Below are positions 4,268 to 6,491 of a DNA stretch of 6,491 nt, piece after piece; the first letter of the stretch is position 1, and each line of letters begins with the position of its first letter. The stretch is from Xanthobacteraceae bacterium. GTDB taxonomy: Bacteria > Pseudomonadota > Alphaproteobacteria > Rhizobiales > Xanthobacteraceae. The notes below the pieces were generated by a model that worked only from the letters and a program-made list of their open reading frames with translations, was not told the origin of the DNA and searched no databases. Location of the stretch: NCBI GenBank assembly GCA_030043335.1, contig JASHXX010000290.1, positions 1 to 6,491 of the forward strand. The letters are read 5' to 3'. The translations under genes were made by a program, and so were the position numbers.

Positions 4268-5764
4268 ATGCAGCCCGTACCAAGCATACTGACGCCCCGG
4301 CCAATCGCAACCGAGGCCTTCACCGACGCCATTGCGGCGGTTGCCCGACTCGAAGAGATCTACGAGCGCAATACTCGCTTCCTCCGCGACCGCTTTGAGG
4401 CGTATGCCAATGGTGAGCCGCTCACGACGCGCGTACGCGCTACCTATCCCTTTGTGCGTGTCACGACCTCGACCCATGCACGCCTCGACTCGCGTCTATC
4501 CTACGGCTTCGTTGCTGGGCCGGGCGTGCATGAGACGACTGTGACGCGGCCTGACCTGTTCCGTGTCTACCTCACTGAGCAGATCAACCTCTTGATCAGG
4601 AACCACGGCATCCCGGTCGAGATTGGCGAGTCGTACGAACCGATCCCTATCCACTTCGCCTATCGCCGCGACATCAACATTGACGCCGTGCTCTTGGGGC
4701 GCGGAAAGTTTCCTGTAGACCGACCGCTGCGTGACGTGTTCGACACGCCTGATCTCGCCGCCATGGACGACGCGATCGCCAATGGTGTGCTGCAGCGGCT
4801 GCCCGGCGCACCGGAGCCGCTTGCTCTGTTCCGTGCCGCGCGTGTCGACTACTCGTTACACCGGCTTTACCACTATACCGGTACCGATCCGGAGCACTTC
4901 CAGAACTTCGTGATCTTCACGAACTACCAGTTCTATGTCGATGTCTTCGTCCGCTTATGCCACAATTACATGGCCTCAGGTTACCCCGCCTCCGACGCGT
5001 TTATCGAGCCCGGCAATGTGGTCACGCACAACGCGCGCCTCGGCGGAGGCACGACCGGCGTCGTCCCTGAGCGTATGCCGCAGATGCCGGCGTTTCATCT
5101 CATGGAGCCCGGGTATCGAGGCACTAGCGTGATCAATATCGGTACCGGCCCTTCTAATGCGCGCACAATAACCGATCACGTTGCTGTACTGCGGCCGCAC
5201 GCCTGGCTGATGCTTGGACACTGCGCGGGTCTCAGGAACACGCAGAAGCTCGGCGATTATGTCCTCGCTCACGGCTATGTGCGGGAGGATCACGTGCTCG
5301 ACGAGGAGCTGCCGCTGTGGGCGCCGATCCCAGCACTCGCCGAGATGCAAGTCGCGCTCGAGCAGGCAGTAGGCGAAGTCACGGGACTCGCGGGCTTCGA
5401 GCTAAAGCGCGTGATGCGCACGGGAACGGTTGCAAGTGTAGACAATCGCAACTGGGAGATCGGCGACCCGGCGATCATCCGACGCCTGTCGCAGTCGCGC
5501 GCTATCGCGCTCGACATGGAGTCGGCGGCGATCGCCGCCAATGGTTTCCGCTTCCGCGTTGCCTACGGCACCCTGCTGTGCGTTTCGGACAAGCCCCTCC
5601 ACGGGGAGATCAAGCTCGCTGGCATGGCAGGTGAATTCTACCGCCAGCGCGTCGGGCAGCATCTAGAGATCGGCTTAAAGGCGCTGGAAAAGCTCAAAGC
5701 CCAGGAATGGGAGCGCTTGCATTCGCGTAAGCTCCGAAGCTTCGCCGAAGTGGCGTTTCAGTAG
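4268..5764 (+). CDS. amn: AMP nucleosidase (EC 3.2.2.4)
   Basis: Cytoplasmic enzyme that hydrolyses AMP to adenine and ribose 5-phosphate, helping to set the adenylate pool. The 498 residues are close to the usual length (484 in E. coli), and similarity runs end to end. The N-terminal regulatory domain (about 20-190) contains ETTVTRPDLFRVYLTEQINL; a middle block reads VDYSLHRLYHYTGTDPEHFQ. The catalytic nucleoside-phosphorylase fold follows, with IGTGPSNARTITDHVAVLRP (from about 291), GHCAGLR (317-323), YVLAHGYVREDHVLDEELP, the purine/ribose-binding DMES (416-419), and YGTLLCVSDKPLHGEIKL with Asp441-Lys442. It ends LHSRKLRSFAEVAFQ as in E. coli. All key segments are intact. ATG 4268 is the only plausible start in frame, with a poorly spaced GGAG inside a small hairpin. 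It stands alone, divergent from the phasin-like gene and convergent with the hydrolase gene. Confidence 0.97.
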   Translation: MQPVPSILTPRPIATEAFTDAIAAVARLEEIYERNTRFLRDRFEAYANGEPLTTRVRATYPFVRVTTSTHARLDSRLSYGFVAGPGVHETTVTRPDLFRVYLTEQINLLIRNHGIPVEIGESYEPIPIHFAYRRDINIDAVLLGRGKFPVDRPLRDVFDTPDLAAMDDAIANGVLQRLPGAPEPLALFRAARVDYSLHRLYHYTGTDPEHFQNFVIFTNYQFYVDVFVRLCHNYMASGYPASDAFIEPGNVVTHNARLGGGTTGVVPERMPQMPAFHLMEPGYRGTSVINIGTGPSNARTITDHVAVLRPHAWLMLGHCAGLRNTQKLGDYVLAHGYVREDHVLDEELPLWAPIPALAEMQVALEQAVGEVTGLAGFELKRVMRTGTVASVDNRNWEIGDPAIIRRLSQSRAIALDMESAAIAANGFRFRVAYGTLLCVSDKPLHGEIKLAGMAGEFYRQRVGQHLEIGLKALEKLKAQEWERLHSRKLRSFAEVAFQ

Positions 5765-5981
5765 CAGATGCGTCCACGGATTCCTAGCGACCGATGATTG
5801 TCATCTCGCCGCTCATTGGCCTTATTGCGCATCGGGAACGCGCGCTCGGGGAGCCGCGGCGTCCCTGCGTCGTGCTCCACAGCCGACTGCGTCCGACCGA
5901 GCGTCGCCGCGCGAGCCAGCGCCAGGGACGACAAGCACCGAAATAGAAATTGGACGTCAGCGTCGGCTGGTGGAAGACGGC

Positions 5982-6491
5982 TCAACTCAAAGACTTCAGC
6001 CACGATAGGATTTGTGGCCATACGTTGGCTCGTGCTTGACGCCCTATCAAAATTGCGAGGTGTTGCAGGCACACTCCAACTTCACCGGGATATTCGATGA
6101 TTCGCCCACACTTTGCCGGCATCGCTTCAATAAATGGCTTGACCGCCGCTGGAGGAGCTACTCCGTCGGAAGTATTAACGATCGCCAAAGTAGGAGTAGA
6201 AAGACTGGCGGGACCTAAAAGTTTTTCGCCAATGTTCAACGTTCCTCGGCAGAAACGGTTTTCACGATAAAGCCACTCGATGATTTGATGCACTAGCTTG
6301 CCGGGAAGAGGAACCTCATCGAGTGCCCAGCGCTCGACCCGTGCGTGAATTTCCATTGCATGAGGGTCGCCAGCGCTTATGGCAGCATCCATCAGACGCG
6401 ACCAGATGAACGTGTGCGGCGACGCTAACGCACTCGCATGCGATAAAAGTGAACCCGGTAAGATATCTTTATCGGGCAGCTCCGACGGTAC
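5982..6491 (-). CDS. PHA-synthase-like alpha/beta hydrolase, C-terminal part (runs off the right edge)
   Basis: The frame is open from the right edge to TGA at 5982-5984, giving 169 C-terminal residues; the nucleophile region is outside the window. The visible part matches the C-terminal half of PhaC-like alpha/beta hydrolases found in rhizobia: RVERWALDEVPLPGKLVHQI, then EWLYRENRF, RGTLNIGEK, LSTPTLAIVNTSDGVAPPAA, and YPGEVGVCLQHLAILIGRQA, ending WPQILSWLKSLS. The Asp in NTSDGVAPP and the His in LQHLAIL are at the places of the catalytic acid and base in this fold. True PHA synthases polymerise hydroxyacyl-CoA; members of this side branch are often annotated only as hydrolases, so PHA synthesis is likely but not shown. 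An internal ATG at 6392 is not the start, because the frame and homology continue upstream of it. It is convergent with amn across a 217-base gap in which I see no clear terminator. Confidence 0.83.
   Translation of the reverse strand, partial: VPSELPDKDILPGSLLSHASALASPHTFIWSRLMDAAISAGDPHAMEIHARVERWALDEVPLPGKLVHQIIEWLYRENRFCRGTLNIGEKLLGPASLSTPTLAIVNTSDGVAPPAAVKPFIEAMPAKCGRIIEYPGEVGVCLQHLAILIGRQARANVWPQILSWLKSLS

Noticed and set aside
5758..6072. Short ORFs on both strands in the amn/hydrolase gap
   Set aside because: They overlap the hydrolase 3' end and show no start signals or family resemblance. A gtccctg/cagggac inverted repeat (5861-5867, 5923-5929) is too widely spaced to call a terminator.
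1..6491. tRNA, rRNA, CRISPR array, insertion sequence ends or integrase
   Set aside because: No cloverleaf with a T-arm signature, no regular repeat-spacer pattern, no transposase motifs and no long terminal inverted repeats were found on reading through.

Overview
The window looks like a high-GC alphaproteobacterial chromosome, plasmid or island segment, most likely Bradyrhizobium/Rhodopseudomonas-like (Nitrobacteraceae). The evidence is the cyclase-type TPR protein, the paired-CBS protein, the phasin-like protein, the PHA-synthase-like hydrolase and the FixK/FNR-type DNA sites. The genus is inferred from protein style only.

Layout, left to right. (1) 1-884 (+): C-terminal TPR part of an adenylate-cyclase-type protein, broken by a frameshift near 372-378. 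(2) 913-934: a GC-rich hairpin between two converging genes. (3) 1001-1543 (-): an intact tandem-CBS protein, preceded by a probable 45-residue small ORF (1556-1693, -). (4) 1694-1908: a divergent regulatory region with a perfect TTGAT-N4-ATCAA palindrome (1752-1765) and a second TTGA-N6-GCAA site (1807-1820). (5) 1909-2172 (+): a decayed N-terminal stub of phosphoenolpyruvate synthase. (6) 2186-2596 (+): an intact small periplasmic class I cytochrome c. (7) 2652-3256 (+): a heavily decayed ATP-dependent DNA ligase (LigD-type ligase domain). (8) 3257-3557: no recognisable gene. (9) 3558-3986 (-): an intact phasin-like protein. (10) 4268-5764 (+): intact AMP nucleosidase (amn). (11) 5982-6491 (-): the C-terminal 169 residues of a PhaC-like alpha/beta hydrolase that runs off the right edge.

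Two themes stand out. First, the left half is a gene graveyard: three different plus-strand genes (cyclase, ppsA, DNA ligase) are dead or broken, while the small genes among them (CBS, cytochrome c) keep clean frames, ribosome binding sites and key residues. Second, the surviving genes fit a low-oxygen or stress and carbon-storage setting. Two FixK/FNR-like sites lie in the divergent region between the CBS gene and the ppsA remnant, the cytochrome c lies downstream of the remnant's promoter region, and a phasin-like protein and a PHA-synthase-like hydrolase flank the AMP-degrading enzyme.

No tRNA, rRNA, CRISPR array, complete insertion sequence or integrase was seen. I found no clearly new multi-gene system. 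The most useful new readings are the two unmarked pseudogenes (ppsA and DNA ligase) and the probable oxygen-responsive promoter with its small ORF.
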